Source of the DNA: Stenotrophomonas sp. Marseille-Q4652
GTDB lineage: Bacteria > Pseudomonadota > Gammaproteobacteria > Xanthomonadales > Xanthomonadaceae
Reading direction: 5' to 3'
DNA length: 64,000 bases
Assembly: GCF_916618915.1 (NCBI RefSeq)
Contig: NZ_CAKAKE010000001.1
Coordinates: 62,001 to 126,000, forward strand
Shown: piece by piece, positions 12,985 through 23,613 of the stretch
Layout: every line of letters starts with the position of its first letter
Numbering within the stretch: position 1 is the first letter of the stretch
The notes under the pieces: generated by a model
Seen by the model: only the letters and a program-made list of their open reading frames with translations
What the model was told of the DNA's origin: nothing
Databases searched by the model: none
Made by a program: the position numbers and the translations under genes

Positions 12985-14745
12985 ATGCGTACCCATTTCT
13001 GTGGCCTGGTCGATGAGACCTTGATCGGCCAAACCGTCACCCTCGCCGGCTGGACCGACGTGGCCCGCAACCAGGGTGGCGTGGTCTTCATCGACCTGCG
13101 CGACCACGAAGGCATCGTCCAGGTCACCGTCGAGATCGACAATGCCGGGGTCTTCGCCGTGGCCGCCTCGCTGGGCTACGAGGACGTGCTCCAGGTCGAG
13201 GGCGTGGTGCGTGCGCGTCATGCGGTCAACGACAAGATCAAGACCGGCAAGGTCGAGGTCATTGCCTCGAAGATCACCATCCTCAACAAGGCCGCGCCGC
13301 TGCCGTTCCACGCCCACGAGAACCCGGGCGAGGACACCCGCCTGAAGTACCGCTACCTGGACCTGCGCCGTCCGGAAATGCAGCGCATGCAGCGCACCCG
13401 CATCAAGCTGGTGCAGGCGCTGCGCCGCCACCTCGATGCCCGCGGCTTCCAGGACATCGAGACCCCGATCCTGACCAAGGCCACCCCGGAAGGCGCGCGT
13501 GACTTCCTGGTCCCGGCGCGCATGCATCCGGGCGAGTTCTACGCCCTGCCGCAGAGCCCGCAGCTGTTCAAGCAGATCCTGATGGTGGCCGGCTTCGACC
13601 GCTACTACCAGGTCGCGCGCTGCTTCCGCGACGAGGCCCTGCGCGCCGACCGCCAGCTGGAGTTCACCCAGCTGGACATGGAGTTCGCCTTCGTCCGCGA
13701 GCGCGACATCCAGGACTTCGTCGAGGAAATGATCCGCGCCATCTTCAAGGAAGTGGTCGACGTCGAGCTCGATGCGCAGTTCCCGCGCCTGACCTGGGCC
13801 GAGGCGATGCGCCGCTTCGGTTCGGACAAGCCGGACCTGCGCATCGGCCTGGAACTGGTCGATGTCGCCGAGCTGGTCAAGGACAGCGGCTTTGCCGTGT
13901 TCACCGCCGCGGCCAATGACGAGTTCGGCCGCGTCGCCGCGCTGCGCATCCCGGGCGGCGCCACCCTGAGCCGCAAGCAGATCGACGAGTACGCCGCCCA
14001 TGCCGCCAAGTTCGGTGCCAAGGGCCTGGCCTACATCAAGATCGACGAGGCCGGTGCGGTCAGCTCGCCGATCCAGAAGTTTTTCGATGAGGAAGCGTTC
14101 GCCGCGCTGCTCAGGCACGTCGGTGCCGGCAACGGCGACATCGTGTTCTTCGGTGCCGGTGCCTACAACAAGGTCTCCGACTTCATGGGCGCCCTGCGCC
14201 TGAAGGCCGGCAAGGAGTTTGGCCTGGTCGCCGAGGGCTGGCGCCCGCTGTGGGTCACCGACTTCCCGATGTTCGAATGGGACGAGGAGGAGCAGCGCTA
14301 CGTCGCCCTGCATCACCCCTTCACCGCGCCGGCCGTGGACTCGATCGAGGACCTGCGCGCCAATGCCCGCACCGCGGTGTCGCGCGGCTATGACATGGTG
14401 CTCAACGGCAACGAGATCGGTGGCGGTTCGATCCGTATCCACCGCCCCGACATGCAGAGCGCGGTGTTCGAGCTGCTGGGCATCGGTGCCGAGGAAGCCC
14501 GCGCCAAGTTCGGCTTCCTGCTCGACGCGCTGAACTACGGCGCCCCGCCGCACGGCGGCATCGCCTTCGGCATCGACCGCATCGCCGCGCTGATGGCCGG
14601 CACCGAGTCGATCCGCGATGTGATCCCGTTCCCCAAGACCACCGGCGCGCAGTGCCTGATGACCGATGCGCCCTCGCCGATTGCCGACGAGCAGCTGGCC
14701 GAGGTCCACGTGCGGGTCCGCGAAGCGGCACCGAAGCAGCAGTAA
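12985..14745 (+). CDS. aspS: Aspartyl-tRNA synthetase
   Basis: A 586-residue class IIb synthetase that charges tRNA-Asp with aspartate. The start is the ATG at 12985, with GGAG 7 bases upstream; the open frame further 5' is not homologous. An N-terminal OB-fold anticodon domain (about 1-110) is followed by the catalytic core with motif 2 ([23 protein letters not shown] in outline), the bacterial GAD insertion (about 290-410), and motif 3 ([13 protein letters not shown]). The length is standard for bacterial AspRS. Whether it also charges tRNA-Asn depends on whether the genome has AsnRS or GatCAB, which is not visible here. A strong hairpin follows the stop. Confidence 0.97.
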   Translation: MRTHFCGLVDETLIGQTVTLAGWTDVARNQGGVVFIDLRDHEGIVQVTVEIDNAGVFAVAASLGYEDVLQVEGVVRARHAVNDKIKTGKVEVIASKITILNKAAPLPFHAHENPGEDTRLKYRYLDLRRPEMQRMQRTRIKLVQALRRHLDARGFQDIETPILTKATPEGARDFLVPARMHPGEFYALPQSPQLFKQILMVAGFDRYYQVARCFRDEALRADRQLEFTQLDMEFAFVRERDIQDFVEEMIRAIFKEVVDVELDAQFPRLTWAEAMRRFGSDKPDLRIGLELVDVAELVKDSGFAVFTAAANDEFGRVAALRIPGGATLSRKQIDEYAAHAAKFGAKGLAYIKIDEAGAVSSPIQKFFDEEAFAALLRHVGAGNGDIVFFGAGAYNKVSDFMGALRLKAGKEFGLVAEGWRPLWVTDFPMFEWDEEEQRYVALHHPFTAPAVDSIEDLRANARTAVSRGYDMVLNGNEIGGGSIRIHRPDMQSAVFELLGIGAEEARAKFGFLLDALNYGAPPHGGIAFGIDRIAALMAGTESIRDVIPFPKTTGAQCLMTDAPSPIADEQLAEVHVRVREAAPKQQ

Positions 14746-14751
14746 GATCCT

Positions 14752-14775
14752 CCGGGGCACCGCAAGGTGCCCCGG
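14752..14775 (+). terminator. Hairpin terminator after aspS
   Basis: A perfect 10-bp stem (CCGGGGCACC / GGTGCCCCGG) closes on a GCAA tetraloop, 6 bases after the aspS stop, followed by TCGTTTGTG. Confidence 0.75.
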
Positions 14776-14830
14776 TCGTTTGTGCCGTCGCCGCGCCTGC
14801 GGCGGTGGCGTGTTTGTCGGGGAGGCAGCC

Positions 14831-15355
14831 ATGGCAATGACAATCCGCAGGGCAGGCGTGGACGACGCGGCAACGCTGTCCGACCTGGCCGCGCGTACCT
14901 TCACCGAGACCTTCGGCCACCTGTATCCACGCGAGGACCTGGACTTCTTCCTGGCCGATGCCTACGCGGTCGACAAGCAGGCGGTGATCCTGGGCCATCC
15001 CGATTACGCGGTGTGGCTGCTGGAGGAGGACGGCGTGGCCGTGGGCCATGCCGCGGCCGGCCCGTGTGGCCTGCCGCATCCGGAGGTCCAGCCCGGCGAT
15101 GGCGAACTGAAGCGTCTGTACGTGTTGGCCTCGCACCAGGGCGGTGGCTGGGGCAGCCGCCTGTTCAAGGAGGCCGAGGCCTGGTTGCTGCGCGACGCCC
15201 CGCGCACGCTCTGGATCGGCGTGTGGTCGGAAAACTTCGGCGCGCAGCGCTTCTACGCCCGCTTCGGCTTCGATTGCGTGGGCACCTACGAATTCCCGGT
15301 CGGCCGCGTGCGCGACGTGGAGTTCATCCTGCGGCGCGAGGCCGCCGCCGGCTGA
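14831..15355 (+). CDS. GNAT family N-acetyltransferase
   Basis: A 174-residue GNAT acetyltransferase. The ATG at 14831 has GGGAGG 5-6 bases upstream. The fold begins MTIRRAGVDDAATLSDLA; the acetyl-CoA loop lies at about 105-120 (VLASHQGGGWGSRLF, the Q/R-x-x-G-x-G/A pattern as QGGGWG), and motif B is ENFGAQRFYARFGFDCVG. It transfers an acetyl group from acetyl-CoA to an amine; the substrate is unknown. It lies downstream of aspS, beyond a terminator, with no functional link implied. Confidence 0.88.
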   Translation: MAMTIRRAGVDDAATLSDLAARTFTETFGHLYPREDLDFFLADAYAVDKQAVILGHPDYAVWLLEEDGVAVGHAAAGPCGLPHPEVQPGDGELKRLYVLASHQGGGWGSRLFKEAEAWLLRDAPRTLWIGVWSENFGAQRFYARFGFDCVGTYEFPVGRVRDVEFILRREAAAG

Positions 15356-15400
15356 GTTGTCACTGCGGCCCCGGTCCCGGCGCAGGCGCTGACCGACGCG

Positions 15401-15432
15401 AAAGCCCACGACACCACACGGTGCCGTGGGCT
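15401..15432 (-). terminator. Terminator of the ohr-hydrolase operon
   Basis: Read leftward: AGCCCACG, then an inner CACC/GGTG stem with one A/C mismatch, then CGTGGGCT followed by TTCG. It sits 20 bases after the hydrolase stop, where the converging GNAT gene also ends. Confidence 0.65.
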
Positions 15433-15452
15433 GGATCCGGTGCTGGCCGCGC

Positions 15453-16385
15453 TTATTCGCGCAGGAAGTCCAGCAGGTCCTGGTTGAGGCGGTCCTTGTG
15501 GGTATCGGTCAGGCCGTGCGGGGCGCCGGGGTAGACCAGCAGCCTGGCGCCCTTGACCAGCGCGGCGGAGGCGCGGCCGGATGCATCGATTGGCACCACC
15601 TGGTCGTCGTCGCCGTGGATCACCAGGGTCGGGATGTCGAATTTGGCCAGGTCGGCGCGGAAATCAGTGGCCGAGAACGCAGCGATCGAGTCGTACGTGT
15701 TCTTGTGCCCGGCCATCATGCCCTGCGCCCACCAGGCATCGATCAGGCCCTGCGAAACCTTGGCGCCGGGACGGTTGAAGCCGTAGAACGGGCCGGAGGC
15801 GATCTGGCGGTAGAACTCGGCGCGGTTGGCCAGCTGCGCGGCGCGGAAGCCGTCGAACACCCCGATCGGCAGGCCGCCCGGATTGTCGGCCGTCCTGAGC
15901 ATCAGCGGCGGCACCGAGCTGACCAGCACCGCCTTCTTCACCTTCGCCGTGCCGTGGCGGCCGATGTAGCGCGCCACTTCGCCGCCACCGGTGGAAAAGC
16001 CGACCAGGGTGACGTCCTTGACGCCGAGGGTGTCGATCACCGTGGCCAGGTCGTCGGCGTAGTGGTCCATGTCGTTGCCGTCCCACGGCTGGCTGGAGCG
16101 GCCATGGCCGCGGCGGTCATGGGCGATGACGCGGTAGCCCTTCTCGGCCAGGAAGATCATCTGCGATTCCCAGCTGTCCGAGTTGAGCGGCCAGCCGTGG
16201 CTGAAGGTCACGACCGGGCCGTCCTTCGGGCCCCAGTCCTTGTAGTAGAGCTGCACGCCGTCGGCGGTGGTGATGGTGCTGGCGGTACGGACGACGGCGA
16301 TGGGCGTGGCGGCTTCGGCGGTGATGCCGGCCTGGGTGGCAACGGCGATGACGCTGGCGGCGAGGGTGCGACTCAGTGCATTCAT
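15453..16385 (-). CDS. Exported alpha/beta hydrolase, chloroperoxidase-like
   Basis: A 310-residue alpha/beta hydrolase of the cofactor-free haloperoxidase/esterase group. An N-terminal signal peptide (about 1-25, ending AEA-A) suggests export. The core shows the oxyanion segment [10 protein letters not shown], nucleophile elbow G129-F-S131-T-G-G-G, the acid in HGDDDQVVP (about 259-261) and H290 in APHGLTD. Enzymes of this group hydrolyse esters and can perhydrolyse acids to peracids. It starts 54 bases after ohr on the same strand, so the two form an operon opposite an AraC regulator. That context suggests a role with peroxides or reactive electrophiles, but the substrate is unknown. Confidence 0.85.
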   Translation of the reverse strand: MNALSRTLAASVIAVATQAGITAEAATPIAVVRTASTITTADGVQLYYKDWGPKDGPVVTFSHGWPLNSDSWESQMIFLAEKGYRVIAHDRRGHGRSSQPWDGNDMDHYADDLATVIDTLGVKDVTLVGFSTGGGEVARYIGRHGTAKVKKAVLVSSVPPLMLRTADNPGGLPIGVFDGFRAAQLANRAEFYRQIASGPFYGFNRPGAKVSQGLIDAWWAQGMMAGHKNTYDSIAAFSATDFRADLAKFDIPTLVIHGDDDQVVPIDASGRASAALVKGARLLVYPGAPHGLTDTHKDRLNQDLLDFLRE

Positions 16386-16439
16386 GGGAAATCTCCGGCA
16401 GGGAGGGTGGGTGGGGCGAGGGGAAGGGCGGGCAGGGCT

Positions 16440-16868
16440 TCAGTCGGCGATGACCAGGCTCACGTCGATGTTACCGCGGGTTGCATTGGAATAGGGGCAG
16501 ACGACGTGGGCCTGTTCGACCAGCGACTGCAGCTGCTCGCGGGCCACGCCCGGGGCGGTGATGGTCAGTTCGGCCTGGATGCCGAAGCCGGTCGGGATCT
16601 GGCCGATGCCGACCTTGCCGGTGACCGAGGTGTCGGCCGGCAGCGCGACCTTCTGCCTGGCGGCGACGAACTTCAGGGCCCCCAGGAAGCAGGCGGAGTA
16701 GCCGGCGGCGAACAGTTGTTCGGGGTTGGTGCCGTCGCCGCCGGCGCCGCCGAGCTCGCGCGGGGTGGAAAGCTTCACCGCCAGCGCGCCGTCCGGAGAG
16801 CGGGCCTGGCCTTCGCGGCCGCCGGTAGCGGTGGCGGTGGCGGTGTAGAGGATCTTTTCGATGGTCAT
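16440..16868 (-). CDS. ohr: Organic hydroperoxide resistance protein Ohr
   Basis: A 142-residue OsmC/Ohr thiol peroxidase that reduces fatty-acid and other organic hydroperoxides in the cytoplasm, recycled by lipoylated proteins. The start (ATG at 16868) has AAAGGA 6-7 bases upstream. All key residues are present: the peroxidatic C60 ([10 protein letters not shown]), resolving C124 ([13 protein letters not shown]), R18 and E50. Length and the [10 protein letters not shown] motif separate Ohr from OsmC. It is first in an operon with the hydrolase, and divergent from an AraC-type gene. No ohrR (MarR family) gene is next to it, unlike the textbook arrangement. Confidence 0.95.
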   Translation of the reverse strand: MTIEKILYTATATATGGREGQARSPDGALAVKLSTPRELGGAGGDGTNPEQLFAAGYSACFLGALKFVAARQKVALPADTSVTGKVGIGQIPTGFGIQAELTITAPGVAREQLQSLVEQAHVVCPYSNATRGNIDVSLVIAD

Positions 16869-16979
16869 GGTTGCGTCCTTTGGTCTGGGGTCGCCGGTGT
16901 GTCCCGGCAGGTGTACTTTGCGTGCCCGGGGCGTACGATTTGATTTTGATAGTTCTGAAAAATTGATCAGGAGTACGAG
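16869..16979. promoter_or_regulatory. Divergent control region, ohr / AraC
   Basis: This 111-base gap carries a short AT-rich island (about 16937-16970: TTTGATTTTGATAG then TTCTGAAAAATTGATC) in a very GC-rich setting. It probably holds both promoters and the AraC site. TGATTT and ATTGATCA-like halves recur, but no clean dyad was seen. A GGAG ribosome site lies just before the AraC start. Confidence 0.45.
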
Positions 16980-17813
16980 ATGGTCGACCGGCTCGCGGTA
17001 CTGCTGGATCGCTTCCCGATCTCGGCCGAGGTCTTCCACGCCGGCGCGCTGTGCGGCATCAACACGCTCGAGGGCGCGGGCACCGGGCAGTTCCACCTGA
17101 TCCAGCGCGGTCCGCTGGAGGTGTTCCATGGCAGGGGAGCGTTGCGGATCGAGCGTCCCAGCCTGCTGCTGTATCCGCGGCCGCTGACCCACCGCTTCGT
17201 CAGCGACCCGGAGCGCGGCGCGGACATGGCCTGCGCCAACCTTCAATTCCACGGCGGCACGCAGAACCCGCTGTGCGCCGCACTGCCGGACGTGGTGTGC
17301 CTGCCGCTGGACGAGGTGCAGGGGGCGGCCCCGGTGCTGGCCCTGCTGTTCGACGAAGCGTTCGAACAGCGGTGCGGACGCGGCGCCCTGGTCAACCGGC
17401 TGTTCGAGGTGGTGATGATCCAGGTGCTGCGCCAGTTGATGGAGGGCGGGCAGGTGCGGGCCGGGATGCTGGCGGGCCTGGGCCATCCGCGCCTGCGCCA
17501 CCCGCTGGTGGCAATGCATGAGGCCCCCGCCAGCGACTGGTCGCTGGAGTCCCTGGCCCAGGTCGCGGGGATGTCGCGCACCGTGTTTGCCACCACCTTC
17601 CGCCAGGTGCTCGGCCTCACCCCCGGGCAGTACCTGCAGGCCTGGCGGGTCGGGCTGGCGCAGCAGGCCCTGCGCCAGGGCCGGCCACTGAAGTTGATCG
17701 CCAGCGATGTCGGCTACGGCAGCGAGGCGGCGCTGTCGCGCGCCTTCAAGGCGCAGAGCGGGCTGAGCCCGGGGGCATGGCGGCGCACTGCCGTGCCGGA
17801 CGTGGCCGGTTGA
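16980..17813 (+). CDS. AraC family transcriptional regulator (cupin-type N-domain)
   Basis: A 277-residue regulator. Residues 1-170 form a cupin-like sensing domain ([40 protein letters not shown]), as in the AraC subgroup often placed beside oxidoreductases and hydrolases. Residues about 180-275 carry two HTH motifs ([21 protein letters not shown] and [21 protein letters not shown] in outline). CAGGAG lies 7 bases before the ATG. It is divergent from ohr-hydrolase and most likely controls them. The inducing ligand is unknown; the domain has H and C residues near the cupin site (H20, C25) that could sense electrophiles, which is speculation. Confidence 0.9.
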   Translation: MVDRLAVLLDRFPISAEVFHAGALCGINTLEGAGTGQFHLIQRGPLEVFHGRGALRIERPSLLLYPRPLTHRFVSDPERGADMACANLQFHGGTQNPLCAALPDVVCLPLDEVQGAAPVLALLFDEAFEQRCGRGALVNRLFEVVMIQVLRQLMEGGQVRAGMLAGLGHPRLRHPLVAMHEAPASDWSLESLAQVAGMSRTVFATTFRQVLGLTPGQYLQAWRVGLAQQALRQGRPLKLIASDVGYGSEAALSRAFKAQSGLSPGAWRRTAVPDVAG

Positions 17814-17857
17814 GCCACTTCATCGCCCGTTGCCACGTGGCTGTGTCCAATGCGGCC

Positions 17858-18529
17858 ATGGGCATCGCTAGCCACCAACCCGCTTCCGCCGGGGCCACCA
17901 TCTCCCGCGTCCTGCTGCTGCATGGCATCTGGAATGCGCGGGTGTGGGTGGAGCCGCTGGCCTGGCGGCTGCGTGCGCATGGGTTCGACGTGGACGTCTT
18001 TGGGTACGCCAGCGTGTTTGGCGGGCCGGACGTCGCCGTGCCCAGCCTGGTCCAGCGCCTGCGCCAGTCCGGGCCGGTCGCGCTGGTCGGCCACAGCCTG
18101 GGTGGCCTGGTCGCGCTGGAGGCGCTGCGCCAGGCGCCCGAGCTGCCGGTGCCACGCGTGGTCTGCCTGGGCTCGCCGTTGCTGGGCAGCGGCACCGCAC
18201 GCCTGCTTGGCGAGCGTGGCTGGTCGGTCGCGCTGGGGCGCAGCGGCGGCCTGCTGCAGCAGGGCCTGCGCGAATGGAACGGCGCGGCCGAGGTCGGCCT
18301 GGTCGCCGGCACCGTGCCGCACGGACTGGGCTGCCTGCTGGGGGCGATCGACCACCAGTCCGATGGCACCGTGGCGCTGGCCGAAACCCGGCTGCCCGGC
18401 CTGCGCGACCACTGCGTGGTCTCGGCCAGCCACAGCGGGCTGGTGCTCTCGGCCGAGGCGGCGCGGCAGACTGCCGCCTTCCTGCGCCATGGCCGCTTCG
18501 GGGCCGACGCGCCGGCCTGCGCCGCCTGA
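17858..18529 (+). CDS. Alpha/beta hydrolase, lipase/thioesterase-like
   Basis: A 223-residue soluble hydrolase with VLLLHGIWNARVW near the start, nucleophile elbow GHSLGG, and a C-terminal His in ASHSGL. The fold resembles PGAP1-like/small lipase proteins that act on acyl esters; the acid residue was not pinned down. The start is uncertain: ATG 17858 (used), GTG 17843, or an ATG at 17777 inside the end of the AraC gene. None has a good ribosome site. Close spacing after AraC (44 bases) hints at cotranscription. The real substrate is unknown. Confidence 0.78.
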   Translation: MGIASHQPASAGATISRVLLLHGIWNARVWVEPLAWRLRAHGFDVDVFGYASVFGGPDVAVPSLVQRLRQSGPVALVGHSLGGLVALEALRQAPELPVPRVVCLGSPLLGSGTARLLGERGWSVALGRSGGLLQQGLREWNGAAEVGLVAGTVPHGLGCLLGAIDHQSDGTVALAETRLPGLRDHCVVSASHSGLVLSAEAARQTAAFLRHGRFGADAPACAA

Positions 18530-18592
18530 GAGTCCAAGGCAGGGATCAGGTAGAATTCGCCGCCTGTTCCCTGCAGATGTATGGAAAGTCCC

Positions 18593-19324
18593 ATGGGTAG
18601 AGGTCCCTCCATCGAGGCCCGCAAGAACGCGTCCGACGCGAAGCGCGGCAAGATTTTCACCAAGATCATCCGTGAGATCGGCGTCGCCGCCCGCGGCGGT
18701 GGAGGCGACCCCAACAACAACCCTCGCCTGCGCGTGGCCATGGACAAGGGTCTGTCGGCGAACATGTCCAAGGACGTGATCGAGCGCGCCATCAAGAAGG
18801 CCACCGGCGAGCTGGAAGGCGTCGAGTACGAGGAAGTGCGCTACGAGGGCTATGCCCCGGGCGGCGTGGCGGTCATCGTCGACTGCCTGACCGACAACCG
18901 CGTGCGTACCGTGGCCGACGTGCGCCACGCCTTCTCCAAGTGCGGCGGCAACATGGGCACCGAAGGCTCGGTGGCCTTCATGTTCAGGCGCCTGGGCGTG
19001 CTCAGCTATGCCCCGGGCGCGGACGAGGAAAAGATCACCGAGGCGGCGATCGAGGCCGGTGCCGACGACATCGTCGTCTACCCGGACGATGGCTCGATCG
19101 ACGTGGTCACCGCGCCGGAAGCCTTCAACGTGGTCAAGGACGCGATGGCCGCTGCCGGCCTGGTCCCCGACCATGCCGAGATCACCTTCCGCGCCGACAA
19201 CGACATCAAGGTCGAGGGCGAGGTCGCGCTGCAGGTCAGGAAGCTGCTGGACATGCTCGAGGACCTGGACGACGTGCAGGAGGTCTACTCCAACGCCGAA
19301 CTCGGTGCGGACGCGTATGCGTAA
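18593..19324 (+). CDS. yebC: YebC/PmpR family protein
   Basis: A 243-residue YebC-family protein. Members were long called transcription regulators, and more recent work shows YebC proteins help ribosomes stalled at proline-rich stretches. The sequence starts [20 protein letters not shown], the variant of the MAGHSKW start used by xanthomonads, and continues with [34 protein letters not shown]. It precedes ruvC, as in most proteobacteria. An ATG 12 bases upstream (18581) is a possible alternative start, but GGAAAG sits between the two and favours 18593. A TAGAAT -10-like element is at 18551. Confidence 0.95.
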   Translation: MGRGPSIEARKNASDAKRGKIFTKIIREIGVAARGGGGDPNNNPRLRVAMDKGLSANMSKDVIERAIKKATGELEGVEYEEVRYEGYAPGGVAVIVDCLTDNRVRTVADVRHAFSKCGGNMGTEGSVAFMFRRLGVLSYAPGADEEKITEAAIEAGADDIVVYPDDGSIDVVTAPEAFNVVKDAMAAAGLVPDHAEITFRADNDIKVEGEVALQVRKLLDMLEDLDDVQEVYSNAELGADAYA

Positions 19325-19438
19325 GCAGCGCCGCGTGCCGGATCCCGGCATCACCACCGTGATCCGCCGCAACGCCCCGGCGCGCGCCCGCTCCGGCGGG
19401 CTGCGCGCGCTGTTCCAGACCCGGTGCTGCCCGCGCCG

Positions 19439-19960
19439 ATGACCCGCATCCTCGGGATCGACCCGGGCTCGCAGCGCACCGGCGTCGGCATCATCGACGT
19501 CGACGCCAGTGGCCGCACCAGCTACGTCTACCACGCACCGCTGGTGCTGCTGGGTGCGGACGGTTTCGCCCAGCGCCTGAAGATGCTCGTGGTCGGCCTG
19601 TCTGCGCTGGTCGAGCAGTACCAGCCGCAGGAAGTGGCCATCGAGAAGGTGTTCATGGCCAGGAACCCGGATTCGGCACTCAAGCTCGGCCAGGCGCGCG
19701 GCGCGGCGATCAGCGCCGTGGTCATGCGCGACCTGCCGGTGCACGAGTACGCCGCCTCGGAGATCAAGCTGGCCGTGGTCGGTCGTGGCGGTGCACAGAA
19801 GGAACAGGTGCAGCACATGGTCGGGCTGATGTTGAACCTGGGCGGCAAGCTGCAGGCCGACGCCGCCGATGCACTGGCCGTGGCCATCACCCATGCGCAT
19901 GTGCGCGCCACCGCCAACCGGCTGGGCGTGGACGTGCGCCAGGCCTGGAGTCGCAAATGA
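19439..19960 (+). CDS. ruvC: Holliday junction resolvase RuvC
   Basis: A 173-residue endonuclease that cuts Holliday junctions symmetrically in recombination repair. The four catalytic acids are visible: D8 ([11 protein letters not shown]), E69 (VAIEKVF), D141 and D144 ([11 protein letters not shown]). The ATG at 19439 is chosen where homology begins; a GTG at 19424 would add five residues. A gap of 114 bases after yebC holds no gene. ruvA follows after 10 bases, with which RuvC forms the resolvasome. Confidence 0.97.
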   Translation: MTRILGIDPGSQRTGVGIIDVDASGRTSYVYHAPLVLLGADGFAQRLKMLVVGLSALVEQYQPQEVAIEKVFMARNPDSALKLGQARGAAISAVVMRDLPVHEYAASEIKLAVVGRGGAQKEQVQHMVGLMLNLGGKLQADAADALAVAITHAHVRATANRLGVDVRQAWSRK

Positions 19961-19970
19961 GGACCAACCC

Positions 19971-20558
19971 ATGATCGGACGCCTGCGCGGCATCCTCGCC
20001 TACAAGGCTCCGCCGTGGCTGATGATCGACGTCAATGGCGTCGGTTACGAGCTGGAAGCGCCGATGAGCACCTTCTACGACCTGCCCGACGTGGGCCGCG
20101 AGGTGGTGCTGTTCACCCATTACGCGCAGAAGGAGGACAGCGTCTCGCTGTACGGCTTCCTGCGCGAGGGCGAGCGGCGGCTGTTCCGCGACGTGCAGAA
20201 GGTCACCGGCATCGGCGCGAAGATCGCACTGGCGGTGCTCTCCGGTGCCAGCGTCGACGAGTTTGCGCGGCTGATCCAGGCCGGTGACATCACCGCGCTG
20301 ACCCGCATCCCCGGCATCGGCAAGAAGACCGCCGAGCGCATGGTGGTCGAGCTGCGCGACCGCGCGGCCGACCTGATCGGCACCGGCGTGGGCGGCATCA
20401 GTGCCTTGCCGGCCGATCCGCAGTCCGAGGCGACCATCGCCCTGCAGCAGCTGGGCTACAAACCGGCCGAAGCCACCCGCATGGCGCGCGACGCCACTGC
20501 GCCAGGCGACGAGGCCGCGACGATCATCCGTAAGGCGCTGCAGTCGGCGCTGCGCTGA
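19971..20558 (+). CDS. ruvA: Holliday junction helicase subunit RuvA
   Basis: A 195-residue junction-binding protein. It has an N-terminal OB fold ([27 protein letters not shown]), two helix-hairpin-helix motifs in the middle ([15 protein letters not shown] and [19 protein letters not shown]), and a C-terminal domain (about 150-195) that contacts RuvB. A GAGGA ribosome site sits before the ATG. Its partner ruvB is not next but two genes on, beyond kup. Confidence 0.97.
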   Translation: MIGRLRGILAYKAPPWLMIDVNGVGYELEAPMSTFYDLPDVGREVVLFTHYAQKEDSVSLYGFLREGERRLFRDVQKVTGIGAKIALAVLSGASVDEFARLIQAGDITALTRIPGIGKKTAERMVVELRDRAADLIGTGVGGISALPADPQSEATIALQQLGYKPAEATRMARDATAPGDEAATIIRKALQSALR

Positions 20559-20609
20559 CCGTCGCCTAGAGCACCCCTTCACTTTCACAGCGCTACCCTT
20601 TCGGCCGCC

Positions 20610-22526
20610 ATGTCCACCCCCTCATCTCCCCACGACGCCGGGCAACACGGCCATTCGAAGGCCGGCATGGTCGCCCTGGTGGCGGGCGCCGTCGGCGTGG
20701 TGTTCGGCGACATCGGCACCAGCCCGCTGTACACCATCAAGGAAATGTTCCATCCGCACTTCGGCCTGACGCCGGATGCGGACACGGTCCGCGGGCTGCT
20801 GTCGCTGGGTTTCTGGTCGCTGCTGCTGGTGGTGACGTTGAAGTACGTCATCGTGATCATGCGCGCCGACAACGACGGCGAGGGCGGCATCATGGCGCTG
20901 ACCGCGCTGGCGCAGCGCAGCCTGACCAAAGGCTCGCGCCTGAACTATACGGTCGGCATCCTCGGCATCTTCGGTGCGGCCCTGTTCTTCGGCGACGGCA
21001 TGATCACGCCGCCCATCACCGTGCTGGGCGCGGTGGAGGGCCTGGAGGTGGTGTCGCCGGTCTTCACCCGATGGGTGGTGCCGATCAGCCTGGTGATCCT
21101 GACCGGCCTGTTCGCGTTCCAGCGCTTCGGCACCGCGAAGGTGGGCAAGGCGTTCGGCCCGGTGATGATCACCTGGTTCATCGTGCTGGCCGGCTTCGGC
21201 ATCTACAACATCGCCCAGAACCCATCGGTGCTCGCGGCGCTGAATCCGTTCTGGGCCTGGCACTTCTTCGTCACCCACGACTGGCACGCGGTGCTGATCC
21301 TGGGTGCGGTGGTGCTGACCGTCACCGGCGGCGAGGCGCTGTACGCCGACATGGGGCACTTCGGCAAGAAACCCATCCGCTGGGGCTGGTTCGGTTTCGT
21401 GCTGCCGGCGCTGGTGCTGAACTACTACGGCCAGGGCGCCGTGCTGCTGCGCCATCCCGAGGCGGTGGCCAACCCGTTCTACATGTCCATCCCGGACTGG
21501 GCGCAGATCCCGATGCTGGTGCTGGCCACCACGGCGGCGGCGGTGGCCTCGCAGGCCGTCATCACCGGTGCGTTCTCGGTGACCCGCCAGGCCATCCAGC
21601 TGGGGTACCTGCCGCGCCTGCACATCAAGTACACCTCCAAGGACACGATCGGCCAGATCTACGTGCCGTCGGTCAACCTGATGCTGTACCTGGCGGTGGT
21701 GGTGCTGGTGCTGAGCTTCCAGAGCTCGGGCGCGCTGGCCACGGCTTACGGCCTGTCGGTCACCGGCACCATGCTGATCGACACCCTGTTGCTGGCGATC
21801 GTCGCGTACACGCGCTGGCCCGATTCCCGCCGCTGGGTGCTGCCGTTGTGCGGCGTGTTCCTGGTGATCGACCTGGCCTTCCTGTTCGCCAACGGCGCGA
21901 AGCTGGTCACCGGCATCGGCGCGTGGGTGCCGCTGTTCATCGGCATCACCGCCTTCACCATGATGCGTACCTGGCGCCGCGGCCGCGAACTGCTGCATGG
22001 CGAGCTGCAGAAGGACGGTATCCGCCTGGACACCTTCCTGCCCGGGCTGATGCTGGCGCCGCCGGTGCGGGTGCAGGGCACCGCGGTGTTCCTGACCGCC
22101 GACCCGAACGTGGTCCCGCATGCGCTGATGCACAACCTCAAGCACAACAAGGTGCTGCACGAACGCAATGTGTTCCTGCACGTGGAAACGCTGCCGGTGC
22201 CGTACGCGGCCGACGCGCAGCGGCTGAAGATGGAATCGATCGGCGACGAGTTCTACCGGGTCCATGTCCGGTTCGGCTTCATGGAGACGCCGGACGTGCC
22301 GCTGGCGCTGATGCGCTCGTGTGATCGCGGCGGCATCTATTTCGACCCGATGGACACCACCTTCTTCGCCAGCCGCGAGACCATCGTCGCCAGTGCCAAG
22401 CGTGGCATGCCGGTCTGGCGCGACAAGCTGTTCGCGGTCATGCACCGCAACGCCGCGCCTGCCACCGGCTTCTTCCGCATCCCGGGCAACCGCCTGGTTG
22501 AGCTGGGCGCGCAGGTGGAGATCTGA
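20610..22526 (+). CDS. kup: Low-affinity potassium uptake protein Kup
   Basis: A 638-residue K+/H+ symporter of the KUP/HAK family in the inner membrane. The first 430 residues hold about 12 hydrophobic segments, opening with [17 protein letters not shown], the family signature; [14 protein letters not shown] and [20 protein letters not shown] are also typical. The last 170 residues are a cytoplasmic domain (ARMxLVxxMxxN-like [20 protein letters not shown]). No ribosome site is clear before the ATG. It splits ruvA from ruvB, an arrangement I recall from other xanthomonads. Kup also carries c-di-AMP or pH regulation in some species; nothing here shows that. Confidence 0.96.
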   Translation: MSTPSSPHDAGQHGHSKAGMVALVAGAVGVVFGDIGTSPLYTIKEMFHPHFGLTPDADTVRGLLSLGFWSLLLVVTLKYVIVIMRADNDGEGGIMALTALAQRSLTKGSRLNYTVGILGIFGAALFFGDGMITPPITVLGAVEGLEVVSPVFTRWVVPISLVILTGLFAFQRFGTAKVGKAFGPVMITWFIVLAGFGIYNIAQNPSVLAALNPFWAWHFFVTHDWHAVLILGAVVLTVTGGEALYADMGHFGKKPIRWGWFGFVLPALVLNYYGQGAVLLRHPEAVANPFYMSIPDWAQIPMLVLATTAAAVASQAVITGAFSVTRQAIQLGYLPRLHIKYTSKDTIGQIYVPSVNLMLYLAVVVLVLSFQSSGALATAYGLSVTGTMLIDTLLLAIVAYTRWPDSRRWVLPLCGVFLVIDLAFLFANGAKLVTGIGAWVPLFIGITAFTMMRTWRRGRELLHGELQKDGIRLDTFLPGLMLAPPVRVQGTAVFLTADPNVVPHALMHNLKHNKVLHERNVFLHVETLPVPYAADAQRLKMESIGDEFYRVHVRFGFMETPDVPLALMRSCDRGGIYFDPMDTTFFASRETIVASAKRGMPVWRDKLFAVMHRNAAPATGFFRIPGNRLVELGAQVEI

Positions 22527-22566
22527 CCGCGCGCCCGTACGCGCCCGCTTCCCGCATAATTGGCCC

Positions 22567-23613
22567 ATGACCCAAGACCGCATCATTGGCGCCGGCGCCA
22601 CCCGCGAGGATGACGCGGCCGACGCCAGCATCCGCCCGCGCCGCCTGGCCGACTACCTTGGCCAGGTCGCGGTCCGCGAGCAGCTGGAGATCTACATCGA
22701 GGCGGCCAAGGCCCGTGGCGATGCCCTCGACCACGTGCTGATCTTCGGCCCGCCCGGCCTGGGCAAGACCACGCTCAGCCATGTCATCGCCAACGAGCTG
22801 GGAGTGAACCTGCGGGTCACTTCCGGCCCGGTGATCGAGAAGGCCGGCGACCTGGCCGCGCTGCTGACCAACCTGCAGCCGCACGACGTGCTGTTCGTCG
22901 ATGAGATCCACCGTCTCTCGCCCGTGGTCGAGGAAGTGCTGTACCCGGCGATGGAAGACTTCCAGATCGACATCATGATCGGCGAAGGCCCGGCCGCACG
23001 CTCGATCAAGATCGACCTGCCGCCGTTCACCCTGATCGGCGCCACCACCCGCGCCGGCCTGCTGACCGCGCCGCTGCGCGACCGTTTCGGCATCGTCCAG
23101 CGGCTGGAGTTCTACTCGCCCGAGGAGCTGACCCGCATCGTGCGCCGCTCGGCGCAGATCCTGGGCATCGACTGCACCGCCGACGGCGCCGGCGAGATCG
23201 CGCGACGCTCGCGTGGTACCCCGCGCATCGCCAACCGCCTGCTGCGGCGCGTACGCGACTACGCCCAGGTCAAGGCCAGCGGCCACATCGACCAGCCGGT
23301 GGCGCAGGCGGCCATGCAGATGCTCAAGGTCGATCCGGAAGGTTTCGACGAACTCGATCGCCGCCTGCTGCGCACCTTGGTGGACTATTTCGATGGCGGC
23401 CCGGTCGGAATCGAGTCGCTGGCCGCGGCGCTGTCCGAGGAACGCGGCACACTCGAGGACGTGGTCGAGCCCTACCTGATCCAGCAGGGCTTCCTGGTGC
23501 GGACCGCCCGCGGCCGCATGGCCACGAACAAGGCGTACCGGCACCTGGGGCTCAAGCCCAAGGCGGCCGCGGTGCCGACCGATGATCTGTTCGCGGAGCC
23601 CGACCATGGCTGA
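22567..23613 (+). CDS. ruvB: Holliday junction helicase motor RuvB
   Basis: A 348-residue AAA+ motor that drives branch migration with RuvA. Walker A is G61-P-P-G-L-G-K-T68, Walker B D112-E-I-H, sensor-1 LIGATTRAG and arginine finger region PLRDRFGI; a winged-helix DNA-binding domain ends the protein. A CATAAT -10-like element (22555-22560) lies just before the start, so it may have its own promoter besides readthrough from kup. Its last 8 bases overlap ybgC. Confidence 0.98.
   Translation: MTQDRIIGAGATREDDAADASIRPRRLADYLGQVAVREQLEIYIEAAKARGDALDHVLIFGPPGLGKTTLSHVIANELGVNLRVTSGPVIEKAGDLAALLTNLQPHDVLFVDEIHRLSPVVEEVLYPAMEDFQIDIMIGEGPAARSIKIDLPPFTLIGATTRAGLLTAPLRDRFGIVQRLEFYSPEELTRIVRRSAQILGIDCTADGAGEIARRSRGTPRIANRLLRRVRDYAQVKASGHIDQPVAQAAMQMLKVDPEGFDELDRRLLRTLVDYFDGGPVGIESLAAALSEERGTLEDVVEPYLIQQGFLVRTARGRMATNKAYRHLGLKPKAAAVPTDDLFAEPDHG

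Noticed and set aside
16440..17519. A fused 359-codon reading of ohr with an upstream minus-strand extension
   Set aside because: The extension runs through the AraC gene on the other strand. Ohr homology begins at ATG 16868, which has a ribosome site.
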